Assembly (NCBI RefSeq): GCF_014647675.1
Contig: NZ_BMPQ01000048.1
Coordinates: forward strand, 1-50,930
Direction: 5' to 3'
From: Streptomyces flaveus
Lineage (GTDB): Bacteria; Actinomycetota; Actinomycetes; Streptomycetales; Streptomycetaceae
Length of the DNA: 50,930 nucleotides
Below, piece by piece: positions 1 to 8,502 of the stretch (position 1 is the first letter of the stretch; each line of letters opens with the position of its first letter). Position numbers and translations under genes: made by a program. The notes beneath the pieces were generated by a model that was given only the letters and a program-made list of their open reading frames with translations, ran no database searches and was not told the origin of the DNA.

Positions 1-34
1 CTTGCGTCCTGGGCCACAGCGCGTCTCGTGGAGG

Positions 35-2143
35 TCAGGCAGCCACCGGCTCCTTGGCCTTTGAAGCCGCCGCCTCCGGCGTCTCGGCTTCGCCCGCCGG
101 CTTGGTCTTGCGCATGCCCTTCAGGGCGATCACCAGACCCGCTGTTACCGCCGTGCCGGCTGCGATGGCCAGGAGGTAGAGGAAGGGCCTGCCGATCAGG
201 AAGGTGACCCAGATGCCGCCGTGCGGGGCGCGCAGGGTCGAGCCGAAGGCCATGGCCAGGGCGCCGGTGACCGCGCCGCCCGCCATCGAGGCCGGGATGA
301 CCCGCAGCGGGTCCGCTGCCGCGAAGGGGATCGCGCCCTCGGAGATGAAGGAGGCGCCCAGTACCCAGGCCGCCTTGCCGTTCTCCTGCTCGGCCTTGGT
401 GAACAGCCTCTTGCGGATCGTGGTGGCCAGGGCCATGCCCAGCGGGGGCACCATGCCGGCCGCCATGACCGCCGCCATGATCTTCATCGCCGAGTCGCTG
501 GGGGCCGCCACGGAGATACCGGCCGTCGCGAAGGTGTATGCGACCTTGTTGACCGGGCCGCCGAGGTCGAAGCACATCATCAGGCCGAGCAACACGCCGA
601 GGAGGATGGCGTTGGTGCCGCTGAGGCCGTTCAGCCAGTCGGTCAGGCCCTCCTGTGCCTCGGCGATCGGCTTGCCGATGACCACGAACATCAGGAATCC
701 GACGACCGCCGAGGAGATCAGCGGGATCACCACCACCGGCATGATGCCGCGCAGTGGAGCCGGGATGTTCACGCGCTGGATGCCGAGGACGACACCACCG
801 GCGATCAGACCGGCCACCAGACCGCCGAGGAAGCCCGCGCCGATCGTCACCGAGATCGCGCCACCGACGAAGCCGGGCACGAGTCCTGGTCGGTCCGCCA
901 TGCCGTAGGCGATGTAGCCGGCGAGGACCGGAACGAGGAAGCCGAACGCCGCTCCACCGATCTGGAACAGCAGCGCGCCCCAGCTGTCGACCTGGCCCCA
1001 GTCGAAGTGCTCGGTGACCGACTTGGCCTCGTTGATCTGGTAGCCGCCGATCGCGAAGCCGAGGGCGATGAGCAGACCGCCCGCGGCGACGAACGGGACC
1101 ATGTAACTGACGCCGGACATCAGCCACTTGCGGAGCTTGGAGCCGTAGCCCTCGCCGGGCTCTCCGGTTCGCTCGACCGGCGTACCGCCGGGCCTCGCGG
1201 CCGCGGTGGCCTCGCCGCGCTCGGCCTTCGCCCGGACCTCGGCGATCAGCTCGGCGGGCCGGTTGATGCCCGCCTTCACGCCGACGTCCACGGTCGGCTT
1301 CCCGGCGAACCGGTCCTTCTCCCGTACGGGCACGTCGTGCGCGAAGATCACGCCGTCCGCGGCGGCGATGACGGCTGGGTCGAGCCGGTTGAAGCCCGCC
1401 GAGCCCTGCGGCTCGACGACGACCTCGACGTCGGGGTTGTCGCGGCCCGCGTTCTCCAGCGCCTCGGCCGCCATGTACGTATGGGCGATGCCGGTGGGGC
1501 AGGAGGTGACGGCGACGATACGGAACGGCCGGCCGGCCGCGCCCTCGTCGGAGCCGCCGCTCTCCGGGGCCGGGCCGTCCTCGGTGGTCGTACCCGGGGC
1601 CGAGGTGTCCGCGGCGGCTTCGACGGAGGCCGCTCCTGTCGGCGGGGCCGCGGAGTCTTCAGTGCTGCCCGCCGTGCCGGCGACCTGCGCCGCCACCGCG
1701 GGCTCGTTCCCGCGGATCAGGGCGGCTGCCCCCTCCGCGTCGTCCACTGCCCGCAACGCGGAGGTGAACTCGGTGTTCATCAGCTGCCGGGCCAGCGACG
1801 ACAGGATCGTGAGGTGGGCGTCGTCGGCGCCGGCCGGAGCGGCGATCAGGAAGATCAGGTCGGCGGGCCCGTCGGGAGCGCCGAAGTCGATCCCGGCCGC
1901 ACTGCGCCCGAAGGCCAGCGTCGGCTCGGTGACGTGTTCGCTGCGGCAGTGCGGTATGCCGATGCCGCCGTCGAGGCCGGTCGGCATCTGGGCCTCGCGG
2001 GCGGCCACGTCGGCGAGGAAGCCTTCGAGGTCGGTCACCCGGCCCTTGGTCACCATGCGCTCGGCGAGGGCGCGCGCCGCCGCTTCCTTCGTATCGGCGG
2101 ACAGGTCGAGATCGACCAGATCCGCGGTGATCATCTCGCTCAT
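35..2143 (-). CDS. fruA: PTS fructose transporter, EIIABC fusion
   Basis: Membrane permease of the phosphotransferase system that takes up fructose and phosphorylates it to fructose-1-phosphate. The 702 residues read in A-B-C order. An EIIA domain (about 1-150) has its phospho-histidine at His65 in GIGIPHCRSEH. A Pro/Ala/Glu-rich linker covers about 155-204. An EIIB domain begins at about 207 with Cys215 in VTSCPTGIAHTY. A multi-helix EIIC domain starts at about 335 (KLRKWLMSGVSYMVPFVAAG). It is the last gene of a minus-strand operon after the DeoR regulator and 1-phosphofructokinase, the usual actinobacterial fruR-fruK-fruA order. The 310-base gap to fruK is long for an operon and holds a hairpin and a repeat. 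The tail is short and charged. Confidence 0.95.
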   Translation of the reverse strand: MSEMITADLVDLDLSADTKEAAARALAERMVTKGRVTDLEGFLADVAAREAQMPTGLDGGIGIPHCRSEHVTEPTLAFGRSAAGIDFGAPDGPADLIFLIAAPAGADDAHLTILSSLARQLMNTEFTSALRAVDDAEGAAALIRGNEPAVAAQVAGTAGSTEDSAAPPTGAASVEAAADTSAPGTTTEDGPAPESGGSDEGAAGRPFRIVAVTSCPTGIAHTYMAAEALENAGRDNPDVEVVVEPQGSAGFNRLDPAVIAAADGVIFAHDVPVREKDRFAGKPTVDVGVKAGINRPAELIAEVRAKAERGEATAAARPGGTPVERTGEPGEGYGSKLRKWLMSGVSYMVPFVAAGGLLIALGFAIGGYQINEAKSVTEHFDWGQVDSWGALLFQIGGAAFGFLVPVLAGYIAYGMADRPGLVPGFVGGAISVTIGAGFLGGLVAGLIAGGVVLGIQRVNIPAPLRGIMPVVVIPLISSAVVGFLMFVVIGKPIAEAQEGLTDWLNGLSGTNAILLGVLLGLMMCFDLGGPVNKVAYTFATAGISVAAPSDSAMKIMAAVMAAGMVPPLGMALATTIRKRLFTKAEQENGKAAWVLGASFISEGAIPFAAADPLRVIPASMAGGAVTGALAMAFGSTLRAPHGGIWVTFLIGRPFLYLLAIAAGTAVTAGLVIALKGMRKTKPAGEAETPEAAASKAKEPVAA

Positions 2144-2453
2144 CGCGGGCTCCTTCGCACGCGTATCGCCCGGGGAAAGTCATGGGCGGGGACGGGGGTG
2201 GTGCGTTCAGACCGGCTGGGTTCAGACGGGCTGCGTTCAGAGGTGGCGTACTCAGCCGTGACTGAATTGCCGGAAGTGTCACATATGCCGAGGTCAGCGG
2301 GGAAGGCGGAGGCGGGGTCGGGGAAACCCCGCCTCCCCCCGGCTGCGGCGGGGAGGGGCAGGCCCCGCCGCTTCAGGGCCGATCCAGAGGTCGTACGAGA
2401 CCTACGGGACGCACAGGTCGTGCGGGCCGAATCAGCGGTGGCAGTACGGAAGT
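2144..2453. other. fruK-fruA spacer with 15-base direct repeats
   Basis: This 310-base gap has no credible gene. It holds three copies of GTTCAG at 15-base spacing (2205, 2220, 2235). The first two lie in nearly identical 15-base units, GTTCAGACCGGCTGG and GTTCAGACGGGCTGC. A GC-rich hairpin lies between the repeats and fruK. The repeats could be binding sites for a regulator acting on fruA alone, or a chance tandem duplication. Confidence 0.5.
2308..2336 (-). terminator. Hairpin between fruK and fruA
   Basis: Arms GGAGGCGGGGT (2308-2318) and ACCCCGCCTCC (2326-2336) are a perfect 11-base inverted repeat with a 7-base loop. It lies downstream of fruK and upstream of fruA and has no U-run. It may partly terminate or stabilise the fruK message so that fruA is expressed at a different level. 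Confidence 0.5.
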
Positions 2454-3401
2454 TCATGACACCGGCTCCGTCAGTACGCGATCCACCGGAACCGCCGACG
2501 TGACGGTCACGGCGGAGGGGTCGAGGTCGGCCGGGCCCGGCATCACGCTGCCGGGGAGCTGGACGGCCGCGGCGCCGTGTGCGACGGCGGAGGCGAGGGC
2601 GTCGGGGCCGCTGCCGCCGGCGATGAGGAAACCGGCGAGCGAGGAGTCGCCCGCGCCCACATTGCTGCGGACCACGTCGACCCGGGCGCTGCCGAACCAC
2701 ACGCCCGAGGCCTCGACGAGCAACTGCCCGTCCGCGCCGAGGCTGGCCAGCACCGCACCGGCGCCCTGTTCCCGCAGGTCCTCGGCGGCCTTGACCGCGT
2801 CACCGATGGTGGCGAGGGGACGGCCGACCGCTTCCGCCAGTTCCTCGGCGTTCGGTTTGACGACGTCGGGGCGTTCACGCAGGGCCGCGAGCAGTGCCGG
2901 CCCCGAGGTGTCCAGTGCGATCCGGGTGCCGGCGGCGTGCGCTCGGGCGACCAGTGCGGCGTACCAGGACGGGGCGAGGCCGCGCGGCAGGCTGCCGCAG
3001 CAGGCGATCCAGGAGGCGTCACGGGACTGGGTCCGTACCGTCTCCAGGAGCAACTCCTCCTCGGTGGAGGTGAGTTCGGGTCCCGGTGCGTTGATCTTCG
3101 TGAGTACCCCGTCGGCCTCCGCGAGCGCGATGTTGGAGCGCGTCGCCCCGGCGACCGGGACCGGCGCGACCTCGATGCCCTGCGCGTCGAGCAAGGTGGC
3201 GACGAGGGAGCCGGGGGCGCCGCCGAGCGGCAGTACGGCGACGGTGCGCCGGCCGGCCGCGGTGACCGCCCGCGAGACGTTGACGCCCTTGCCGCCCGGG
3301 TCCATGCGTTCGCCGGTGGCCCGGATGACCTCGCCGCGGTCGAGCGAGGGGATCTCGTAGGTCCGGTCGAGCGAGGGATTGGGGGTGACCGTGAGGATCA
3401 T
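2454..3401 (-). CDS. fruK: 1-phosphofructokinase
   Basis: Cytosolic PfkB/ribokinase-family enzyme that phosphorylates fructose-1-phosphate, the FruA product, to fructose-1,6-bisphosphate. The 315-residue protein starts MILTVTPNPSLDRTYEI, typical of 1-phosphofructokinases. It has the N-terminal PfkB signature GGKGVNVSRAV and the C-terminal GAGDSSLAGFLIAG signature with the catalytic Asp and anion hole. The reading frame extends further upstream, but the ATG at 3401 is chosen because it overlaps the fruR stop as ATGA, indicating translational coupling. Length is normal for the family. Confidence 0.95.
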   Translation of the reverse strand: MILTVTPNPSLDRTYEIPSLDRGEVIRATGERMDPGGKGVNVSRAVTAAGRRTVAVLPLGGAPGSLVATLLDAQGIEVAPVPVAGATRSNIALAEADGVLTKINAPGPELTSTEEELLLETVRTQSRDASWIACCGSLPRGLAPSWYAALVARAHAAGTRIALDTSGPALLAALRERPDVVKPNAEELAEAVGRPLATIGDAVKAAEDLREQGAGAVLASLGADGQLLVEASGVWFGSARVDVVRSNVGAGDSSLAGFLIAGGSGPDALASAVAHGAAAVQLPGSVMPGPADLDPSAVTVTSAVPVDRVLTEPVS

Positions 3402-4159
3402 GTACGCACCACTTCCGTGCCGCCGCGCTTGAGAGCGGTCGCGTCTTCGGGGCTCAGCCCGCTGTCGGTGATCAGAACGTCCACGTCGTCGAGGGCGCCG
3501 AAGCGCGCGAAGTGCTCCTGGCCGTGCTTGGCGGAGTCGGCGAGCAGCACCACACGGCGCGCGGCGCCGAGGGCCGCGCGCTTCACGGCGGCCTCGGCGA
3601 GGTCGGGCGTGGTCAGTCCGCACTCGAGGGAGAAGCCGTTCGTGGCGAGGAAGACGACATCGGCACGGATCTCGCCGTACGCCCGCAGCGCCCAGGCGTC
3701 GACCGCGGCGCGCGTACGGTGCCGTACGCGCCCCCCGACGAGGTGGAGCTGGATGCCCGGATGGTCGGCGAGGCGGGCCGCGATGGGGAGGCTGTGCGTC
3801 ACGACGGTGAGCGTCGCCTCCAGCGGGAGGGCCCCGGCGAGCCGGGCGATCGTCGTGCCCGCGTCGAGGATCATCGTGCCGTTGCTGGGCAGTTCGGCGA
3901 GCGCGGCCTGCGCGATGCGGTCCTTCTCGTCGGCCGCGGTGGTCTCCCGCTCGGCCAGATCGGGCTCGAAGTCGAGCCGGCCGGCCGGGATGGCACCGCC
4001 GTGCACCCGGCGTACGAGGCCCGCGCGGTCCAGCGCCTTCAGGTCCCGCCGGATCGTCTCGGCCGTGACCTGGAACTCCTCGGCCAGCGACACCACGTCC
4101 ACGCGGCCACCGTCACGCGCCAGCCGGAGGATCTCCTGCTGTCGCTCCGGTGCATACAT
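3398..4159 (-). CDS. fruR: DeoR/GlpR-family repressor of the fructose operon
   Basis: Cytosolic DNA-binding regulator, first gene of the fructose PTS operon. The 253 residues have the DeoR helix-turn-helix at the N terminus (about 5-55, with VVSLAEEFQVTAETIRRDLKAL) and the conserved HGGA segment after it. The sugar-phosphate-sensing C-terminal domain of the DeoR family follows, with ILDAGTTIARLA. The family usually senses a phosphorylated sugar, here probably fructose-1-phosphate, and releases the operator. Repeats in and just upstream of the start codon look like its own operators, implying autoregulation. The name fruR follows from context. Confidence 0.9.
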   Translation of the reverse strand: MYAPERQQEILRLARDGGRVDVVSLAEEFQVTAETIRRDLKALDRAGLVRRVHGGAIPAGRLDFEPDLAERETTAADEKDRIAQAALAELPSNGTMILDAGTTIARLAGALPLEATLTVVTHSLPIAARLADHPGIQLHLVGGRVRHRTRAAVDAWALRAYGEIRADVVFLATNGFSLECGLTTPDLAEAAVKRAALGAARRVVLLADSAKHGQEHFARFGALDDVDVLITDSGLSPEDATALKRGGTEVVRT

Positions 4160-4188
4160 GTCCGTTCACCTCCGTTCATGCCCGAACG
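4158..4188 (-). promoter_or_regulatory. Likely FruR operators at the fruR start
   Basis: ATGTCCGTTCA (4158-4168, overlapping the fruR start codon) and TCCGTTCATGCCC (4171-4183) are two phased copies of one motif. The second runs into GAACG, giving the inverted repeat CGTTC-n6-GAACG (4173-4188). Overlap with the translation start fits repression by the operon's own DeoR protein. No promoter elements were confirmed. Confidence 0.55.
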
Positions 4189-4251
4189 TGTGGTTTCACT
4201 CGTAGAGTACGCCCGGATTTCAGCCATGCAAACGGGCGCGGACGTAAAAGT

Positions 4252-4267
4252 GGGCATGAACGGACAT
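4252..4267 (+). promoter_or_regulatory. Upstream inverted copy of the FruR motif
   Basis: GGGCATGAACGGACAT is the exact reverse complement of ATGTCCGTTCATGCCC, the composite of the two copies at 4158-4183. It lies about 75 bases further upstream of fruR. Two inverted sites flanking the promoter would suit looping or cooperative binding. Confidence 0.5.
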
Positions 4268-4331
4268 CGGCGTGACGGTGCCAGGAGCTCGAGTGCAGGG
4301 CACGGGCGGGGCATGGGCAGGACATGGGACA

Positions 4332-4372
4332 GCCGTCAGGCCCGGCCCCAGAGAGGGACCGGGCCTGACGGC
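4332..4372 (-). terminator. Terminator hairpin after the DHA2 exporter
   Basis: A perfect 14-base inverted repeat (GCCGTCAGGCCCGG, 4332-4345, against 4359-4372) with a 13-base loop starts 30 bases past the stop of the minus-strand exporter gene. It is a typical GC-rich Streptomyces terminator without a long U-run. Confidence 0.75.
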
Positions 4373-4401
4373 TCGAGCAGGATCAGCTTGAACTGGCGGC
4401 G

Positions 4402-5919
4402 TCAGCCCACGAGTTCGGGCTCCTTGTCCACTGCGACGGCGGGCGTCGTCTCGTCGCCCTCCACATGCTGAGCCGGCCGCTTCGGCAGGGCGAACATCAG
4501 CAGGAAGATGGCCGTCATCACCGCGGCGACCCAGATCAGCGCGTTCTGGAAGGCGTCGACGAAGGCCGCGCCCACCTCGGCCCGCGGCAGGTGGTCGGAC
4601 ATCGTGCCGAAGAAGACCACGGACACCAGGCCGAGCCCGAGCGCGTTGCCCATCTGCTGGACCGTGCTGATCAGGCCGGACGCCGAGCCGGCGTGCTCGC
4701 GCGGCACCTCGGAGAGGATCGCGTCCGTCAGCGGGGCGACGATCAGGCCCATGCCCACACCCATGACCACCAGGGGAAGCGCCATCTGCCAGGGGGCGAT
4801 GGACAGGCCGTACCGCTCGGACTCCCAGATGTAGATCAGGACACCGATGGCCATGAGCAGCGCGCCCGCCTGGAGCACCTTGCGCCCGAACCGCGGCGTC
4901 AGCTTCTGTACCGAGAGTCCGGCCGCCATCGACACCGCGATCGAGAAGGGGACGCCCGTCAGGCCGGCACGCAGCTCGCCCCAACCGAGGCCGGTCTGCA
5001 TGTAGAACGTCCACACCAGGAAGAAGATGCCGAGTGCGATCCCGAAGACCGTCTGCACCGCGATGCCCGCCGCGAAGCTCTTGACCTTGAAGAGGGAGAG
5101 CTCGACCAGCGGCGAACCGTCCCGCACGGTCTTCCTCTTCTCGTACGCCACCAGCGCCGCGAACACCGCGAGCGCGCCGGCCATCGAGACGTAACCCCAC
5201 ATCGGCCAGCCCAGCTCACGGCCGCGGGTCAGCGGGTAGAGCAGCATCAGCAGGCCGAGGGTGACGAGGGCGACACCGACGAGGTCCAGCTTGAGGGCCT
5301 GCGGGGCCTTGGACTCCGTGATGTAGCGGCGGCCGAGGATCAGGCCCGCGATGCCCACCGGCAGATTGATGAGGAAGATCGGCCGCCACTCCAGACCGAA
5401 CAGGTTCCACTCGGTCAGCAGCGCGCCCAGCAGCGGACCGGACACCGCCCCGAGCCCGACGACCGCACCGAACAGGCCGAACACCTTGCCGCGTTCGTGC
5501 GCCGGAAAGGTGGCGTGCACGATCGACAGCACCTGCGGCACCATCAGCGCGGCCATACCGCCCTGGAGGATGCGGGAGGCGACCAGCATCTCGGGGTTCA
5601 CGGCGAATCCGCAGAGTGCCGACGCGAGCGTGAATCCGCCGATGCCGATGAGGAAGAGGCGCTTACGGCCGTGGATGTCGCCGAGCCGCCCGCCGGTGAT
5701 CAGGCCGGCGGCGAAGGCGAGCGCGTATCCGGCCGTTATCCACTGGATGTGACTGACCGACGCGCCGGCGTCCCGCTGGATCGACGGGATCGCGATGTTG
5801 ACGATCGTGACGTCGACCAGATCCATGAAGGCCGCGGTCATCACGATGGCGAGGGCTATCCATCGTCGCCGGTCGGCCGTGGTGGCCGGGCTGTTGAGAG
5901 GGGTCTCGGTTGAGGTCAT
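4402..5919 (-). CDS. MFS drug exporter, DHA2 (EmrB/QacA) type
   Basis: Inner-membrane proton-driven exporter, 505 residues, with 14 predicted membrane segments, the layout of the DHA2 family. Visible signatures are motif C-like GAVVGLGAVSGPLLGALL, motif A-like GGRLGDIHGRKRLF and the first-helix DLVDVTIVNIAIPSIQ. The substrate cannot be read from sequence; relatives export drugs, dyes or natural products. It is divergent from a WYL-domain regulator 107 bases away, a common regulator-exporter pairing, and a hairpin follows its stop. Shine-Dalgarno pairing before the ATG is weak. Confidence 0.9.
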   Translation of the reverse strand: MTSTETPLNSPATTADRRRWIALAIVMTAAFMDLVDVTIVNIAIPSIQRDAGASVSHIQWITAGYALAFAAGLITGGRLGDIHGRKRLFLIGIGGFTLASALCGFAVNPEMLVASRILQGGMAALMVPQVLSIVHATFPAHERGKVFGLFGAVVGLGAVSGPLLGALLTEWNLFGLEWRPIFLINLPVGIAGLILGRRYITESKAPQALKLDLVGVALVTLGLLMLLYPLTRGRELGWPMWGYVSMAGALAVFAALVAYEKRKTVRDGSPLVELSLFKVKSFAAGIAVQTVFGIALGIFFLVWTFYMQTGLGWGELRAGLTGVPFSIAVSMAAGLSVQKLTPRFGRKVLQAGALLMAIGVLIYIWESERYGLSIAPWQMALPLVVMGVGMGLIVAPLTDAILSEVPREHAGSASGLISTVQQMGNALGLGLVSVVFFGTMSDHLPRAEVGAAFVDAFQNALIWVAAVMTAIFLLMFALPKRPAQHVEGDETTPAVAVDKEPELVG

Positions 5920-5940
5920 GCTTCGAAGTTAGAGGCCCAG

Positions 5941-5959
5941 TAGGTCAGATCATGTCCTA
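5941..5959. promoter_or_regulatory. Near-palindrome in the exporter/WYL divergent promoter
   Basis: TAGGTCA (5941-5947) and TGTCCTA (5953-5959) are inverted with one mismatch around a 5-base spacer. They lie in the 107-base gap between the exporter and WYL regulator genes. This is a candidate operator for the WYL protein; the assignment is inferred from position. Confidence 0.4.
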
Positions 5960-6026
5960 GTAGTCGGGCATCCTCGGAGAAGCCGAAAAACACAGCCGAA
6001 GAACACAGCCGAGAGGGAGACACCCC

Positions 6027-7019
6027 ATGACCACCGACACCCCGGCCCGGCTCCTCCAGCTCCTCTCCCTGCTCCAGACCCCGCGCGAATGGCCCGGCGG
6101 TGAGCTCGCCGACCGGCTCAGGGTCTCGCGGCGGACCGTACGGCGGGATGTCGACCGGCTGCGGGAACTGGGCTATCCCGTGCAGGCGACGATGGGAGCG
6201 GACGGCGGATATCGGCTGGTCGCCGGGAAGGCCATGCCGCCGCTCGTGCTCGACGACGAGGAGGCGGTGGCGATCGCGGTCGGGCTGCGGGCCGGTGCCG
6301 GGCACGCCGTCGAGGGCGTCGACGAAGCCTCCGTACGGGCGCTCGCCAAGCTGGAGCAGGTCCTGCCGAGCCGGCTGCGCCACCGGGTTTCCACGCTTCA
6401 GGCCGCCACCACTCCCCTGACCAGTGGGGACGGGGCGAGCATCGCACCCGAGACGCTGACCGTGATGGCCTCGACGGTCGCGGGCCATGAACGGCTGCGG
6501 TTCGCCTACCGCTCGGGGGACGGCACGCCCTCCAAGCGCCTGACCGAGCCGTACCGTCTGGTGTCGACCGGCCGCCGCTGGTATCTCGTCGCGTACGACC
6601 TCGACCGCGAGGACTGGCGTACGTTCCGCGTCGACCGGGTCTCCGAGCCCTTCGCGACGGGCGCCCGTTTCGCGCCGCGCGAGCTGCCGACGGGGAGCGC
6701 GGCCGAGTATCTGCGGCAGTCGATGTACCGGCGGCAGGAGACGTACGAGTTGGAGGTGACGTTCGCGGCGCCCGCGGAGTTCATCGCGGCCCGCCTGCCC
6801 AAGTGGCTCGGCACTCCCGAGCCCTTGGACGACCACAGCTGCCGGCTACGGGCCGCCGTGGGCGACTCGGTGGAGTGGATGGCGGTACGGCTCGCGATGG
6901 TGGACTGCGAGTTCACGGTCCATGAACCGCCGGAACTGGTCCAGTGCGTACGGGAGTTGGGGGGCCGCTTGAGCCGAGCGGCGGCCGGAGGCCAGGGGGC
7001 TCCATCAGCCCCGAGGTGA
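6027..7019 (+). CDS. YafY-type transcriptional regulator with WYL domain
   Basis: Cytosolic regulator of 330 residues. The N-terminal helix-turn-helix (about 1-60) reads LLSLLQTPREWPGGELADRL then RVSRRTVRRDVDRLRELGYPV. The WYL sensor domain (about 140-220) includes GRRWYLVAYDLDREDWRTFRVDRV, and a C-terminal WCX-like region follows. WYL proteins bind nucleotide or other small ligands and can activate or repress. A good ribosome site (GAGAGGGAG) supports the ATG at 6027. Its likely target is the divergent DHA2 exporter. Confidence 0.9.
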   Translation: MTTDTPARLLQLLSLLQTPREWPGGELADRLRVSRRTVRRDVDRLRELGYPVQATMGADGGYRLVAGKAMPPLVLDDEEAVAIAVGLRAGAGHAVEGVDEASVRALAKLEQVLPSRLRHRVSTLQAATTPLTSGDGASIAPETLTVMASTVAGHERLRFAYRSGDGTPSKRLTEPYRLVSTGRRWYLVAYDLDREDWRTFRVDRVSEPFATGARFAPRELPTGSAAEYLRQSMYRRQETYELEVTFAAPAEFIAARLPKWLGTPEPLDDHSCRLRAAVGDSVEWMAVRLAMVDCEFTVHEPPELVQCVRELGGRLSRAAAGGQGAPSAPR

Positions 7020-7090
7020 GGGAGCTTCACCAGTCCCGCTCACTTGGTATGGGCCACAGAGACCGCCCTCGTGACACAATGTGTCCACAG

Positions 7091-7237
7091 GGTCACCCCG
7101 GGGTTCAGGTCCGGGGTGGCCCTTCGCTTGTCCCCGCCTCTCGCAGAGATCGAGCCGAGCCCCGGCGCCAGGGGGAGAGGCGCCGGAGGCTCGGCTCTGG
7201 GGAAGTCCCGGCGCCGGGGGGGATAGCGTCGGGACTT
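7091..7237. terminator. Cluster of three stem-loops between convergent genes
   Basis: The 323-base gap between the WYL gene and hrdD has no gene but three successive inverted repeats. At 7091-7121 there are 11-base arms with one G-U pair. At 7152-7197 there is an 18-base stem with one bulge and a 9-base loop, GAGCCGAGCCCCGGCGCC against its complement. At 7203-7237 the arms are AAGTCCCG and CGGGACTT. The middle one is the strongest candidate and could terminate from both sides. Confidence 0.65.
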
Positions 7238-7342
7238 GGCTCTGGGAGCCTGGGCCCTGAAGGCTTGTGCCCAAGCTCAAGCGGTTGATGCAGGCGTATT
7301 CGGTCCGGTGTGCGAGCCATCGAGAAGCGTCGCCGTGAGGCG

Positions 7343-8335
7343 TTACGCCGCCGCGTCGAACCCGGTCTGCCTGGCCAGCTTCTTCAGCTCCAGCAGCGCG
7401 TGCTTCTCGATCTGGCGGATGCGCTCGCGGGTGAGGCCGTGCTCCTTGCCGACCTCGGTCAGCGTGCGCTCACGGCCGTCCTCTATGCCGTACCGCATCT
7501 TGATGATCGAGGCCGTGCGCTGGTCGAGCCGCCCGATGAGGTCGTCGAGCTCCTCGCTGCGCAGCAGCGTGAGCACGGACTGCTCGGGCGAGACCGCCGA
7601 GGTGTCCTCGAGCAGGTCGCCGAACTGAGTGTCGCCCTCGTCGTCCACCGACATGTTCAGCGAGACCGGGTCGCGGGCCCAGTCCAGCACGTCGATGACG
7701 CGCTCCGGGTTCGAGCCCAGCTCCGCCGCGATCTCCGCGGGCTCCGGCTCCCGGCCGTGCTCGCGGTTGAACTCGCGCTGCACGCGGCGGATCCGGCCCA
7801 GCTCCTCCACCAGGTGGACAGGGAGCCGGATGGTCCGCGACTGGTCGGCTATCGAGCGCGTGATGGCTTGACGGATCCACCAGGTCGCGTACGTCGAGAA
7901 CTTGAAGCCCTTGCGGTAGTCGAACTTCTCGACCGCGCGCACCAGCCCGGCGTTCCCCTCCTGGATCAGGTCGAGCAGGGGGAGGCCGCTGCGCGGATAG
8001 CGCCGCGCGACCGCGACGACCAGGCGCAGGTTGGACCGGATGAAGATGTCCTTGGCCCGCTCGCTGTCGGCCACCAGCGCCTCCAGCTCCTCACGGGAGG
8101 CCTCCGCCTTGGCGTCGGTCACCTCGCCGTCGAGGATCTGCTGGGCGAACACACCCGCCTCGATGATCTGGGACAGCTCGACCTCCTTGGCGGCGTCGAG
8201 CAGCGGCGTACGCGCGATCTCGTCGAGGTACATGCCGACCAGGTCGCGGTCGGCGATCTCGCCCGCGCGAGCGCTGCGTGCCGCGTCGGTCTCGCCGGAG
8301 GCGGACTTGCGACGGGCGACGGCACGGGTTGCCAT
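7343..8335 (-). CDS. hrdD: RNA polymerase sigma factor HrdD
   Basis: Group 2 (RpoD-like, non-essential) sigma-70 factor of about 330 residues. Region 1.2 reads DLVGMYLDEIARTPLLDAAK. Region 2 has NLRLVVAVARRYPRSGLPL and the promoter-melting/-10 stretch ending FSTYATWWIRQAITRS. Region 3 has RTIRLPVHLVEEL. Region 4 ends with the -35 helix-turn-helix TLTEVGKEHGLTRERIRQIE. The N terminus MATRAVARRKSASGET and short region 1 fit HrdD rather than HrdA, HrdB or HrdC. The start at 8335 is preceded by AAGGGAG; an in-frame start 33 bases upstream is less likely. Long hairpins follow its stop. Confidence 0.93.
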   Translation of the reverse strand: MATRAVARRKSASGETDAARSARAGEIADRDLVGMYLDEIARTPLLDAAKEVELSQIIEAGVFAQQILDGEVTDAKAEASREELEALVADSERAKDIFIRSNLRLVVAVARRYPRSGLPLLDLIQEGNAGLVRAVEKFDYRKGFKFSTYATWWIRQAITRSIADQSRTIRLPVHLVEELGRIRRVQREFNREHGREPEPAEIAAELGSNPERVIDVLDWARDPVSLNMSVDDEGDTQFGDLLEDTSAVSPEQSVLTLLRSEELDDLIGRLDQRTASIIKMRYGIEDGRERTLTEVGKEHGLTRERIRQIEKHALLELKKLARQTGFDAAA

Positions 8336-8502
8336 GCGTGCTCCCTTACGTGGTGGCTTGCGGGTCATCTGTGGGGTTCGGCCACCCTTCCGGGTGCCCT
8401 GCCTCCGATGGATTCAACGACTGGAATCCGGACAGAATTCCCAACCGGCCCCTCAAATTTTCTGATCTTGCAGTATCCTGTTCCGCCACAAAGGGAGGGC
8501 AG

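Noticed and set aside
221..2503. 760-codon plus-strand frame over fruA and the fruK gap
   Set aside because: Arg/Asp/Gly/Ala-rich translation without motifs, opposite to a clear PTS gene.
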